This document shows positions 9,553 to 18,614 of a stretch of 64,000 nucleotides of DNA, in pieces (positions within the stretch are counted from its first letter, which is position 1; each line of letters begins with the position of its first letter). The position numbers were made by a program, and so were the translations under genes. The DNA lies in assembly GCA_024636975.1 (NCBI GenBank), contig JAGXGA010000011.1, forward strand, positions 1-64,000, written 5' to 3'. The notes beneath the pieces were generated by a model, which saw only the letters and a list, made by a program, of their open reading frames with translations, had not been told where the DNA came from and ran no database searches. Origin of the DNA: Mariniphaga sp. Lineage in GTDB: Bacteria; Bacteroidota; Bacteroidia; Bacteroidales; Prolixibacteraceae.

Positions 9553-10317
9553 CTAATCTTTCCTGCCATCAATCCATTTTTTGAACTCCACGACCTTGTC
9601 GAGACTTACAAATACGCCTTCCGGTACAGGTGGATTCAGTTCCAGTTTCAGCCTGCTTTTCGGGAAAATGTGAATGTTGGTAATTGCCGGCAGGCCCACC
9701 AGGAATTGGCGGTTTACCCTGAAAAACAGGCCCGGGTCAAGTTCCTCCACAAGTTTATCCAGGCTCTGGTCGAGTGAGTACTGGCTTTTGGAATGCATGG
9801 CCACAAATGTGATTCCGCTGTTCGAGAAAAAATAGGCTATATCATTTACATCAACACTTTTCAACTTCTGACCAACTACCATGGAAAACCGCTGGCGATA
9901 CGTCTTTTCCTTCACGTGCATGAGTTTATACAATTCCTTAATATCTACCAGTTGATTGGTCTCGCCCCATTCGCGGTATTTTATAATTGCCTTTTCGAGC
10001 TCCTCCTGAACAATGGGCTTCAGCAGGTAGTCGATGCTCTTTAGCTTAAATGCTTTAATGGCATATTCATCGAATGCCGTTGTGAAAATTATAGGTGAAT
10101 TTACCTTCACCTGGTCGAAAATCGAGAAGCTCAGGCCATCTTCGAGATGAATATCCAGAAAGATCAAATCGGGTTGCGGGTTCGACTTCAGCCACGCCAC
10201 GGATTCTTCTACCGATTCGAGCATTGCCAGAATTTCAATGGAAGGATCGATGGCTTTTACCATTGATTCCAGTCGCCGGGCTGCAAGTTGTTCGTCTTCA
10301 ATAATTAAGGTGTTCAT
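9553..10317 (-). CDS. LytTR-family response regulator
   Basis: A 254-residue response regulator. The receiver domain (about 1-115) has the acidic pair IIEDE, the phospho-acceptor in LIFLDIHLED, the Thr of FTTAFDE and the Lys of LLKPI. After a linker, a LytTR DNA-binding domain (about 145-254) follows, with IAYFFSNSGITFV, FFRVNRQFLV and LSPVPEGVFVSLDKV-type segments. The frame is open 11 codons further up, but the ATG at 10317 gives the standard receiver start. It is the last gene of the kinase operon, 10 bases after the receiver-only gene, and is the likely transcriptional output of the five-PAS kinase. Confidence 0.9.
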   Translation of the reverse strand: MNTLIIEDEQLAARRLESMVKAIDPSIEILAMLESVEESVAWLKSNPQPDLIFLDIHLEDGLSFSIFDQVKVNSPIIFTTAFDEYAIKAFKLKSIDYLLKPIVQEELEKAIIKYREWGETNQLVDIKELYKLMHVKEKTYRQRFSMVVGQKLKSVDVNDIAYFFSNSGITFVAMHSKSQYSLDQSLDKLVEELDPGLFFRVNRQFLVGLPAITNIHIFPKSRLKLELNPPVPEGVFVSLDKVVEFKKWIDGRKD

Positions 10318-10327
10318 ATTACAGGTG

Positions 10328-10741
10328 TTATTTTTTATCCAGGATATCACTAAAAAAACCTTGCCCGATTGGTTTCCGGTAATTGTTTTCCGAATTCAGG
10401 TACTTGTGAAGCATTGCTTCCAGTTCATCGCCCACAATGGGCTTGTGCAAAAAGTCGATGCCTTTTGTTGTGAAGGCCTTAATTGCCATTTCATCGGTTG
10501 CGGTGGTAAACACTATGGGACTTGAAACGCTCACTTTTTCAAAAATGGCAAAACTCAGATCATCTTCCAAATGAATGTCAAGAAAGATCAGATCGGGTTC
10601 GGCATTTTTGGTAAACCATTCCACTGATTCTTCAACTGATTCCAGCCATGCTGCAATTTCAATTTCCGGATCAAATTCTTTAATCATATTTTCCAGACGT
10701 TTTGCAGCATACATTTCATCTTCAATTATCACTACTCTCAT
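10328..10741 (-). CDS. Receiver-only response regulator, paralogue of the downstream LytTR regulator
   Basis: A 137-residue single receiver domain with a complete phosphorylation site (IIEDE, LIFLDIHLED, FTTATDE, FLHKPI). It is plainly a tandem duplicate of the receiver of the next gene: the stretch ESVEESV through PDLIFLDIHLED is nearly the same in both. The DNA-binding domain is missing. The tail NYRKPIGQGFFSDILDKK lines up loosely with the linker and first strand of the neighbour's LytTR domain (TYRQRF, VVGQKLKSVDVNDI), which suggests a deletion rather than a design from the start. It may act as a phosphate sink or competitor for the shared kinase. Confidence 0.85.
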   Translation of the reverse strand: MRVVIIEDEMYAAKRLENMIKEFDPEIEIAAWLESVEESVEWFTKNAEPDLIFLDIHLEDDLSFAIFEKVSVSSPIVFTTATDEMAIKAFTTKGIDFLHKPIVGDELEAMLHKYLNSENNYRKPIGQGFFSDILDKK

Positions 10742-10771
10742 TTTTTTTATTTTAATATTTGATCCCGTGAA

Positions 10772-13450
10772 TTAGTTTTTTAACGGAATACGGGCTATAA
10801 ATTTTGTTTCTGTTTTATAGAATTGCGGAACGGGCATTTCCAAAAGATGGTAGCGGTGTTCGATGTTTTTTAAACCAACACCGGTTGAAGCCATATGCGA
10901 TTCGCGTTCCTGCAGGTTGTTTTCAACGGTCAGTGTATTTTCGTTTTCAATGAAAATGTCGATTTTCAAAGGATTCTTTTTCGACATTGAATTGTGCTTG
11001 ATGGCATTTTCTATCAGTAATTGCAAGGCCAATGGAAGAATTTTCAGTTCCTTTTTTTCATCGCCTATGGTCACATTCACCTCAATCTTATTCATAAACC
11101 GAATGTTTAGCAGGAATATATAGGCATCCAGGAAATCGAGTTCAGTTTGGAGGTTCACCAGTTCATTGTCCTTATTTTCGAGCACATACCGGTAGACTTT
11201 TGATAGGTGTTCGGTGAATTTCTCAGCCAGATTGGGTTCGAGCTTGATTAAGGAAGTAAGCACATTCAGGCTGTTAAACAGGAAATGCGGGTTTACCTGC
11301 TGTCGCAAAACTTCAAACTGCGACTGTAAATTTTCTTTTTGTAAGCGAATAAGTTGAGTGTTCGCCTCGGTTAGTTTGTGTGTCTTTTCGCGGATGCTGA
11401 TTTCGAGGTTTTGATTCAATTCCTCGAGTTTTTCTTTTGCAATGCGTAATTCCTCTTCTATAATTAACCGCTGTGAAATATCGCGTATGATGATAAAGGC
11501 AGCTGGCTGACCATTAAATTCCGAAGTACGGGTGTTTAGCTCAATATGGAGAATTTTACCATCTTTCCGTTTTATCCTGCTTCGGTAGATAACCTGAAAA
11601 TCTTCCCCCGCCATCCTGCGATGATGATATAATTGAATCAGTTCATGGTCTTCCGGCTCAACATGTTCAAGATATGATTGGTCAATCAATTCTTCTGCCC
11701 TGTACTGCATCAACTCACAAAAGGCCTGATTTACGAACTTTAATTTACTGTTCTGAATTATTATAATACCATCGACTGCTTTTTCTATCAGCAACCGGTA
11801 TTTTTCCTCGCTTTGCTTCAATGCATTTTCCATGGCTATATGCGAGCTCATGTCCAGAATGATTCCCCTGGTACCTGTTACTTCGCCATTTTCGAGCATT
11901 GGTGATGCAAAAATCATTATAGGAAACTCAGTGCCGTCTTTTTTAATTGCCGTGTAATGTGTTCCCTGTGTATGATAGTTTTCGGTAATGCTTTTTGCCA
12001 TGTTTTTACGCATGAGGTCGTGTTGTTCAGAAGCAATAAAATCGAATGCCGATCGTCCGTAATCGACAACAGAGATTCCAAATTTTTTATGTCCGGTTTG
12101 GTTCATATAGGTAATCCTGCCGTTTTTATCAAGTTCATACACCGATTGTGGCAACATTTCAGCCAGCTCGCGGTATTTCTTTTCGCTGATAAGCAGTGCC
12201 TGCTGCATTTTTTTACTTTCCGTAACATTGTGCAAGGTCATAAAAAAGGCCGGTTCCCCTTCGAAATCCACTGTATCTGACTGCACTTCGACCTCAATGA
12301 CCTGATTGTATTTTGAAACCAACTGCATGGAATAGTTGGCCGGAATATTTCTGTCCTTCACCTGGTCACGATTGAGCTTGAGCATTTCCCGGTGCTTTTG
12401 ATTCGGAACCACATCCAGTTCATTCATGCTGTAAAATTCCTCCTGAGTATATCCGAGCATCCGGCACATTGCGTTGTTTACAAATTTGAATTTACCGTTC
12501 TGGGAAATAATAATTCCATCCTGTGAATTCTCGACCAGGGTTTTGTATTTCGCTTCACTCTCGCGGATGGCTCGTTCATAGTTCATTTTATCGGTAATAT
12601 CCTGCTGGATGACAAGAAATCCATCCATTTCACCCTGTTCATTTTTGAAAGGCGCTGCAATGGTATTTGCCCAGTATTTTGATCCGTTTTTATGGACAGA
12701 TAGTAAATGGCCCTGCCAGCTCTTGCCTTCTCTAAGTTGACGGATTATCTCTTTTCGTGATTCAGGAATTTCATTTATTCCCAGGTAAAGGGTATCGTTT
12801 ATATTTTTATGCAGCAAATCTTCCTCTGTATAACCGGAAAGCTGGGTAAAATAAGGATTGATGTATTCAAAATTGGAGTATTTATCCATAATGAAAACCG
12901 CTCCCGGTGCCTGATCCAAAACCAGCCTGAATTTACGAAGTTCCTTTTCCGATTTTACGCGTTTTGTTATATCGAGTGAAACACCCATATAACCTGTTTT
13001 GATACCATCTTCATTAAAAACAGGGGAAACACGGGAATCGTAACAAGTACCTTCCACCTCAATGATGTCACTTTGAATTTCCCCGTTCAGCACTTTCCTG
13101 AGAAATGTTTCTGCTGCTGTCCCCTTATACAACTCAAGTGCAGACTGTCCGATTCGCGGCTCCCGATTGTTTGCTTCATCATCATGATGTTTCGTATAGG
13201 TAAAGATTCCATTCAAATCAATACCCCATATTTGAATGGGGGCATTTGAGAGGATGTTATCCAGGAATTGCTTGCTCTTTAGAAGTCGCTGTTCCTTTAA
13301 TTTGTGGTTTTCGATTTCAGCGACCAACTTTTTATTCTCGGCGAGGAGTTGCTGGTTTTTGTCTTCAAGTTCATTCTTGATTTTATCAGTTAAATGATCT
13401 GATTTCATACCTTTGATTTTAGTTGGCACCAATTTAAGAGTTTTCTTCAT
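10772..13450 (-). CDS. Soluble sensor histidine kinase with five PAS domains (LytS-type kinase core)
   Basis: An 892-residue kinase with no membrane segment. A coiled coil (about 20-60) is followed by five PAS/PAC units (about 62-170, 172-290, 297-415, 422-540, 547-665), a second coiled coil (about 665-715) and a His_kinase core. The core has the phospho-acceptor region QVNPHFLFNSLN (His near 721), an N-box ENAIKHN and a glycine-rich GVGLKN. This core pairs with LytTR regulators, and two receivers lie just downstream. The start ATG overlaps the end of the upstream small gene by 17 bases; an ATG 14 codons further in (13408) is possible. Ligands of the PAS domains are unknown; sensing is intracellular. 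Confidence 0.9.
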   Translation of the reverse strand: MKKTLKLVPTKIKGMKSDHLTDKIKNELEDKNQQLLAENKKLVAEIENHKLKEQRLLKSKQFLDNILSNAPIQIWGIDLNGIFTYTKHHDDEANNREPRIGQSALELYKGTAAETFLRKVLNGEIQSDIIEVEGTCYDSRVSPVFNEDGIKTGYMGVSLDITKRVKSEKELRKFRLVLDQAPGAVFIMDKYSNFEYINPYFTQLSGYTEEDLLHKNINDTLYLGINEIPESRKEIIRQLREGKSWQGHLLSVHKNGSKYWANTIAAPFKNEQGEMDGFLVIQQDITDKMNYERAIRESEAKYKTLVENSQDGIIISQNGKFKFVNNAMCRMLGYTQEEFYSMNELDVVPNQKHREMLKLNRDQVKDRNIPANYSMQLVSKYNQVIEVEVQSDTVDFEGEPAFFMTLHNVTESKKMQQALLISEKKYRELAEMLPQSVYELDKNGRITYMNQTGHKKFGISVVDYGRSAFDFIASEQHDLMRKNMAKSITENYHTQGTHYTAIKKDGTEFPIMIFASPMLENGEVTGTRGIILDMSSHIAMENALKQSEEKYRLLIEKAVDGIIIIQNSKLKFVNQAFCELMQYRAEELIDQSYLEHVEPEDHELIQLYHHRRMAGEDFQVIYRSRIKRKDGKILHIELNTRTSEFNGQPAAFIIIRDISQRLIIEEELRIAKEKLEELNQNLEISIREKTHKLTEANTQLIRLQKENLQSQFEVLRQQVNPHFLFNSLNVLTSLIKLEPNLAEKFTEHLSKVYRYVLENKDNELVNLQTELDFLDAYIFLLNIRFMNKIEVNVTIGDEKKELKILPLALQLLIENAIKHNSMSKKNPLKIDIFIENENTLTVENNLQERESHMASTGVGLKNIEHRYHLLEMPVPQFYKTETKFIARIPLKN

Positions 13451-13694
13451 ATTCTCTGATTTTTAGGGGAGCTGATTGATTGGCCCATTTAAAAGAATAA
13501 CGGTCCCTGAAGGATACCCTCCATAATAAATTGAATGCAATCCTAAACCCTGAAACGATTGGCAGGAAAAAGAAAAAAGTCCACTTCAGCGTTCGGAGTA
13601 AATGTTGTTCCATCTCAAAGGATACTTCAGCAGCCGATAAAGGGTGATTGGTTTTTAAAATCATTGTGTTCATAGTTTGTATTTTTACATGCAT
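13434..13694 (-). CDS. Small membrane protein upstream of the kinase
   Basis: An 86-residue open frame (or 79 residues from the ATG at 13673) with one strongly hydrophobic segment (FFFFLPIVSGFRIAFNLLW, about 41-59) and a basic, aromatic tail. I recognise no family. It overlaps the kinase start by 17 bases. From the outer ATG it also overlaps the end of the DUF3795 gene, so it sits tightly inside an operon, which supports it being real. Because the kinase has no membrane part, this protein might link it to the membrane (speculation). Confidence 0.55.
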   Translation of the reverse strand: MHVKIQTMNTMILKTNHPLSAAEVSFEMEQHLLRTLKWTFFFFLPIVSGFRIAFNLLWRVSFRDRYSFKWANQSAPLKIREYEENS

Positions 13695-14116
13695 GAATCA
13701 AGCTTCCGGGTATAAAATCCCGTAAATATTTTCTTTGAATGTTCTGTAGCCCATTTATCGACACCCATTTTTTGAATCATGCACAGATTAAAAAGCTTCA
13801 GTGCATGTGGAACACGTTCGGCACGGTCGGCTAACGGCTGCAACCTGGGACATGGAAACTCATCGCATTCGAAACAATATTCCACATTTTTTGAACGGAT
13901 GCACTGATACATTTTGCAGTGCCCATCAATACCAAGAATTTCCAGGCCGGGGCAGTAACCGTTATTGTCGCGACAGCCTTTGCACCTGTACTTATCATCG
14001 GGGATGTTGTTTCGTTGCAGGAAGGCCTTTCTGTTTTCACTGTTTTCTTCGCCAATGTAGAGCGGGCAGTTGAAGCAATCTTTTCCACAGGGTGCGGTTA
14101 AATTTCGGTAATCCAT
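13685..14116 (-). CDS. DUF3795 cysteine-rich protein
   Basis: A 143-residue protein with the DUF3795 pattern: CGKDCFNCPLY near the N-terminus, then CKGCRDNNGYCPG, CKMYQCI and CFECDEFPCPRL. Eleven or more cysteines fall in ordered C-x2-C or C-x3-C groups, so metal or iron-sulfur binding is likely, but the function of the family is unknown. It is the first gene of the minus-strand signalling operon. A redox or metal role upstream of a PAS kinase would make sense but is inference. Confidence 0.85.
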   Translation of the reverse strand: MDYRNLTAPCGKDCFNCPLYIGEENSENRKAFLQRNNIPDDKYRCKGCRDNNGYCPGLEILGIDGHCKMYQCIRSKNVEYCFECDEFPCPRLQPLADRAERVPHALKLFNLCMIQKMGVDKWATEHSKKIFTGFYTRKLDSCM

Positions 14117-14332
14117 AGCCTTTTATTTTGGGTTAAAAATATTTCAAAACCAGCGAATGCTAAATTTTTTCCGGATGAATGACGGAAATCCGGGGATGAA
14201 TAACGCATTTAAACCAGGGACAGTGCTCCTCTGGTTTTGTTATTGGAGGCCTTCAGCTACCTGTCAAAACAATTTGCATACGATCGCTGTATTTAATAAT
14301 AGATAATAAAGTTGAACCCATAGACATCCGCA

Positions 14333-14827
14333 ATGAAAAATCGATTGATACTGTTCGTCCTGTTTGTATTGTTTTCCATTAAAGTACAATCCCAGAACAA
14401 CGTTAGTGCTTCGCTGGGTGTGGGGCTGCCTGAACTCATAAATATTGGTGCCCGGTATGAGTTGCCACCAATAAAGTTTGGGATGAGTATTGGTACAGCG
14501 TTTACCGGTGATTACGCACTATCGGGTGATGTGTATTACCACTTTGGCGGGCGTTCTCAATTGAGTGAAGTGCCACCATGGTACATCAGGGCAAATCTGA
14601 CGTGGTGGCAATTCAATAAAATTTTATTTATTGATCTGGGGGAGGCTGTGTTGCTTGGCATTCGGGTTGGCAGAGATTTCAATGTAACCGAAAACTTTGG
14701 CGTTAGCATCGATGGAGGAATAATCCCTGTTTCTTTTTTTTCAGGAAAGAAGATTCCTTTTTCATTTATTCCAACTGTCAGCTTCAGTGTTTATAACAGG
14801 CTTTGGAAATTACACGAAAGGCGTTAA
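14333..14827 (+). CDS. Small outer-membrane beta-barrel-like protein
   Basis: A 164-residue exported protein with a signal peptide (about 1-20, ending in VQSQ). The rest alternates polar and hydrophobic residues in amphipathic strands (NVSASLGVGLPELINIGARYEL, YALSGDVYYHFGG, ENFGVSIDGGI), typical of a small barrel. Gly and aromatic residues are frequent. It ends in basic residues rather than the usual terminal aromatic. No specific family is recognised. It is alone on the plus strand, divergent from the kinase operon. Confidence 0.65.
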   Translation: MKNRLILFVLFVLFSIKVQSQNNVSASLGVGLPELINIGARYELPPIKFGMSIGTAFTGDYALSGDVYYHFGGRSQLSEVPPWYIRANLTWWQFNKILFIDLGEAVLLGIRVGRDFNVTENFGVSIDGGIIPVSFFSGKKIPFSFIPTVSFSVYNRLWKLHERR

Positions 14828-14945
14828 GAAATTGAAACTGTAAAGGGAAATTTAAACAGTGAGACTGAAATTCTTAACGAATGCAGAGGCATCGTCCAAG
14901 GTGATGAAAAGTGTTGAAGTAATTGTTCTGATTGGATTAAAATGA

Positions 14946-14975
14946 GTTGTGTTTAAAATTGGATCGTTATATTTG
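14946..14975 (+). promoter_or_regulatory. Bacteroidota-type promoter of the GH43 gene
   Basis: GTTG at 14946-14949 and TATATTTG at 14968-14975 are 18 bases apart and match the TTTG / TAnnTTTG housekeeping pattern. The predicted start of transcription is about 20 bases before the ATG at 15002. Confidence 0.5.
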
Positions 14976-15001
14976 CTGGTAATGGTAAAAATGTTTCGAC
15001 A

Positions 15002-16006
15002 ATGAAAGCAATCCGGTTTTTAACGGTAATCTTACTTACTGTTTTTTTTCCTCAGGTGTGTTTGGCACAAACGCCTGAGTTTGATAATCCAATTGCAGAA
15101 CAACGTGCCGATCCCTGGGTACATAAGGCAGATGACGGAACTTATTATCTGATTGCCACTGTTCCTGAATACGACCGGATTGTATTGAGAAAGGCAAAGA
15201 GCATTAACGGGTTAAAACATGCCACAGAAAAAGAAATATGGCATAAACATGAAAAAGGGGTAATGGGGCACCACATCTGGGCGCCGGAGTTGCATAGGAT
15301 TGAAGGGAAGTGGTATGTTTACTTTGCTGCAGGCGAAGCAGAAGATATCTGGAATATCCGGATGTGGGTATTGTTGAATCCTTCGGATGATCCAATGGAG
15401 GGCGAATGGAAAGAAGAAGGAAGGATAAAAACCAGCAGAGAGTCGTTTTCGCTTGATGCTACTACATTTGAGTATAAAGGTAAACGCTACCTTATATGGG
15501 CCCAGAATGTAAGGGGAGGGGCACATGGAACGGCATTGGTTTTGTCTGAAATGAAAGACCCTTTAACACTGACGGGGCCGGAGGTGATAATAACAGAGCC
15601 TGAATTCAGCTGGGAGCGGATGAAGTACAATGTGAATGAAGGGGCGGCAGTTATCAAACGGAATGGGAAAGTTTTTGTGACCTATTCAGCCAGCGCCACC
15701 AATCACAATTATTGTATGGGACTGTTATGGATTGATGACAAGGCTGATTTACTTCAGGCCTCGAACTGGAATAAATCGCCCGGCCCGGTTTTTTATTCCA
15801 ATGATGAATTAAGGCGGTACGGACCCGGGCATAATTCATTTACTACAGCTGAAGATGGAGAAACCGTAATAATGGTTTATCATGCACGTGACTATAAGGA
15901 AATACAGGGTCATGAGCTATCCGATCCGAATCGTGCCACACGTGCTCGGGTAGTTCAATGGACAGAAAGCGGCTTTCCCGACTTCATGCAAAACCAGGGA
16001 GATTAA
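15002..16006 (+). CDS. Glycoside hydrolase family 43 protein, exported
   Basis: A 334-residue enzyme with a signal peptide (about 1-23). It has the five-bladed propeller features of GH43: the first catalytic Asp in RADPWVHKADDGTYYL, the blade motif IWAPELHRIEGKWYVYFAA, a second Asp in LDATTFEYKGKRYLIWAQ and a general-acid Glu in NVNEGAAVIKRNGKVFVTYSA. Family members hydrolyse arabinosyl or xylosyl linkages in plant polysaccharides; which one applies here cannot be decided. There is no SusC/SusD pair or other glycosidase cluster next to it, so it is not part of a classical polysaccharide locus in this window. Confidence 0.88.
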   Translation: MKAIRFLTVILLTVFFPQVCLAQTPEFDNPIAEQRADPWVHKADDGTYYLIATVPEYDRIVLRKAKSINGLKHATEKEIWHKHEKGVMGHHIWAPELHRIEGKWYVYFAAGEAEDIWNIRMWVLLNPSDDPMEGEWKEEGRIKTSRESFSLDATTFEYKGKRYLIWAQNVRGGAHGTALVLSEMKDPLTLTGPEVIITEPEFSWERMKYNVNEGAAVIKRNGKVFVTYSASATNHNYCMGLLWIDDKADLLQASNWNKSPGPVFYSNDELRRYGPGHNSFTTAEDGETVIMVYHARDYKEIQGHELSDPNRATRARVVQWTESGFPDFMQNQGD

Positions 16007-16244
16007 CTCCTGTTAAGATAAAAAAAAGACCAGTAGCCTTAATATCCTATACGGTGGCAAAATCTTTCTCTGAGAGCATTTGATTACAATCGGTGCATAA
16101 GACAGATCCGATGAAGAAGGCTTCCGGATGTCGTGTTAGCATTTGTTTTGTTGTGTTGTCCATTTGTCAATATAGTGTTATCTTTAACCTAATACTTTTC
16201 AAATCAGGATCGGTCAATAAGTTGATTTCAAAGGAGGCATTGAT

Positions 16245-18365
16245 ATGAATGAAGAACTGTATTCGCAAGGGAAAGATGATGTTATAGGAGATGAACTGCA
16301 GGTATCCCGGCGCGATTTTCTTAAGCTGTCAGGCAGTGGTCTTTTTATTTGCTTTATACCTGGAACTATTGGTGCTATTGCCCAACAGCGTGACAGGACG
16401 TATCCCTCCGATTTAAATGCCTATCTGAAAATTGGTGATGACGGCAGGGTAACCTTGTTCTGCAGCAAGATTGAAATGGGGCAGGGGATTATAACTTCGA
16501 TGGCACAGTTGCTGGCCGATGAACTGGATGTAGCGCTTGATTCCATCGACATGGTTATGGGCGATACGGATCTGTGCCCTTGGGACAGTGGCACAACCGG
16601 ATCACGTAGCACGAAATACTACGGACCGCCACTTCGTAAAGCAGGTGCTGAGGCACGGGCCGTGTTGCTGCAAATGGCAACGGAGCTACTGGATGTCAAA
16701 CAAGAGTATCTTGTTGTTGAAAAAGGTGTCATCAGCGATAAAAGGAATGCCTCCAAAGAAGTGAGCTATGCTGAACTGGTGGAAGGAAAACAAATTATCA
16801 GGAATGTTTCAGAAGTTTCCATTAAACCCTTTTCGGAGCATCGGATTACCGGTAAGCCTGTCAGGCGAACCGACGCCCTTGAAAAAGTGACAGGTGAGGC
16901 CCGGTTCACCGGAGATATAATCCTCCCGAAAATGCTGTATGCAAAAGTTTTGAGACCTCCCTCCCATGATGCTACCCTGTTGTCGGTTGATGTTTCTGCC
17001 ACCCGTAAAATTTCCGGAATAACTATCATACAGGAAGAAGGCCTGATTGCTGTGCTGCATGAAAAGCCTGAGCCTGCAGAAAGGGCGCTTACCCTGATTA
17101 AAGCCAATTGGGAGGTTCGGGAAGCAAAAGTTAATAACACTTCCATATTTGACCATCTCAAAGAAGCTGCACACGAGGGGCGGATTTATGTGGAGGGCGG
17201 CAACCTTAAAGATGGGCAGACAGAAGCTCAACAAAGGGTAAAATCGGAATTTTATAACCATTATGTTGCCCATGCACCTATGGAACCCTACACCGTTGTG
17301 GCTCATGTTGAGGATGAACAGGTGAAAGTATGGGCATCGACCCAGGCTCCTTTCCGTGTAAGGGAAACTGTTGCCGATACATTGAAAGTGCCAGAGGAGA
17401 AGGTCCATGTGATGACGCCATTTGTGGGCGGTGGGTTTGGTGGAAAGAAATCGGGCCGGCAGATCAGTGAAGCTGTCAGGTTGTCGAAGCTTACCGGACG
17501 TCCTGTGCAGCTTGCCTGGTCGCGTCAGGAAGAGTTTTTCTACGATGCATTTCGTCCGGCGGCTGTGATCAAACTCAATTCAGGATTAAATGAACAGGGG
17601 AAGATTACATGGTGGGACTGTGACATTCTTTATGCGGGATCGCGGAGTTCAGAACCAATATACAGCATCCCGCATTTCCGTGTAAGAACATACAGTGGCA
17701 ATGTGCATCCTTTCGCGACAGGAGCCTGGCGGGGCCCTGGCAGCAATTCCAATGTGTTTGCCATGGAATCGCATACCGATATCCTGGCACAGGCAGCTGG
17801 TATGGACCCACTGTCGTTCAGGATGAACAACCTTATTGATAAACGTATGATCAGGGTATTGAAGGCTGCTGTGGATAAATTCGGACATGAATTTGGCAAA
17901 GGACCATCAGGTAAAGGATTTGGCATTTGCTGTACCAATTACCTGAATACCTATGTGGCAACAATTGCTTATGTATCGGTGGATAAATCTACCGGGCAGG
18001 TAAAGGTGGAGCGGGTGGTTTGTGCCCAGGACATGGGGGAGATCATAAACCCGCAGGGTGCAAAACTGCAGATTGAAAGCGGCATTACCATGGGGCTTAG
18101 CGCTGCACTTTATGAGGAGGTTGAATTCAGTGGCGGAAATGTGCTTACTAAAAATTTTGGCACCTACCGGATATCACGGTTTTCAGATGTGCCTGCAATT
18201 GAAGCTGTACTGGTCGATAATCCGGAGTTGCCACCACAGGGGTGTGGCGAACCGGCCATCACCACTGTTGGTGCTGCACTGGCCAATGCAATCTTTGATG
18301 CTGCAGGCATCCGGTTGTTTACCTTGCCTATGACACCCGAACGGATATTGGCAGCGAGGGGTTAA
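16245..18365 (+). CDS. Molybdopterin-dependent oxidoreductase large subunit (IorB/xanthine dehydrogenase family)
   Basis: A 706-residue large subunit with a twin-arginine signal (SRRDFLKLSGSG). Family landmarks are KIEMGQGIITSMAQLLADELD near the N-terminus, the MoCo-binding GGGFGGKKSGR, the GAWRGPGSNSN loop and the active-site Glu in PPQGCGEPA near the C-terminus. Such enzymes hydroxylate aldehydes or N-heterocycles in the periplasm. They need a small two-[2Fe-2S] subunit, which is not next to this gene on either side. The ATG follows a strong AAAGGAGG ribosome site. The gene is shorter at the N-terminus than some IorB proteins but has all core motifs. Confidence 0.88.
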   Translation: MNEELYSQGKDDVIGDELQVSRRDFLKLSGSGLFICFIPGTIGAIAQQRDRTYPSDLNAYLKIGDDGRVTLFCSKIEMGQGIITSMAQLLADELDVALDSIDMVMGDTDLCPWDSGTTGSRSTKYYGPPLRKAGAEARAVLLQMATELLDVKQEYLVVEKGVISDKRNASKEVSYAELVEGKQIIRNVSEVSIKPFSEHRITGKPVRRTDALEKVTGEARFTGDIILPKMLYAKVLRPPSHDATLLSVDVSATRKISGITIIQEEGLIAVLHEKPEPAERALTLIKANWEVREAKVNNTSIFDHLKEAAHEGRIYVEGGNLKDGQTEAQQRVKSEFYNHYVAHAPMEPYTVVAHVEDEQVKVWASTQAPFRVRETVADTLKVPEEKVHVMTPFVGGGFGGKKSGRQISEAVRLSKLTGRPVQLAWSRQEEFFYDAFRPAAVIKLNSGLNEQGKITWWDCDILYAGSRSSEPIYSIPHFRVRTYSGNVHPFATGAWRGPGSNSNVFAMESHTDILAQAAGMDPLSFRMNNLIDKRMIRVLKAAVDKFGHEFGKGPSGKGFGICCTNYLNTYVATIAYVSVDKSTGQVKVERVVCAQDMGEIINPQGAKLQIESGITMGLSAALYEEVEFSGGNVLTKNFGTYRISRFSDVPAIEAVLVDNPELPPQGCGEPAITTVGAALANAIFDAAGIRLFTLPMTPERILAARG

Positions 18366-18614
18366 AGAGCAAAGAGCAAAGGGTAAAGAGCATAGAGCAA
18401 AGAAATAGTTTAAAGTTTAAAGTTCAAGGTTTAAAGTTTTGCTGTTATTGAGATTATCGGGGAATCAGGTGGCACGGTTTTCGAACCGCGCATTCGAGAG
18501 TTCAAAGTTTAAGATTCAAAGTATAAAGAAGGAATCCGGAGGCGTGGTTTCCGAACCGTGCATTCATTAAAGGCGAGAGAGTTTAAAGTTTATATATTAT
18601 AATCTGTACATTCT
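18366..18614. repeat. Repeats R3 and two R5 hairpins
   Basis: An R3 tract (GAGCAAAG words) lies at 18364-18402. It is followed by direct repeats of TTTAAAGTT at 18409-18440, 18500-18525 and 18580-18592. Two R5 hairpins sit at 18467-18496 (GCACGGTT with AACCGCGC) and 18538-18566 (GCGTGGTT with AACCGTGC); both keep the GGTGG/GGAGG and CATTC flanks of the family. Confidence 0.6.

Noticed and set aside
18445-18500. tRNA-like GTTTCGAACCGCGC string
   Set aside because: It is part of an R5 hairpin with no cloverleaf around it.
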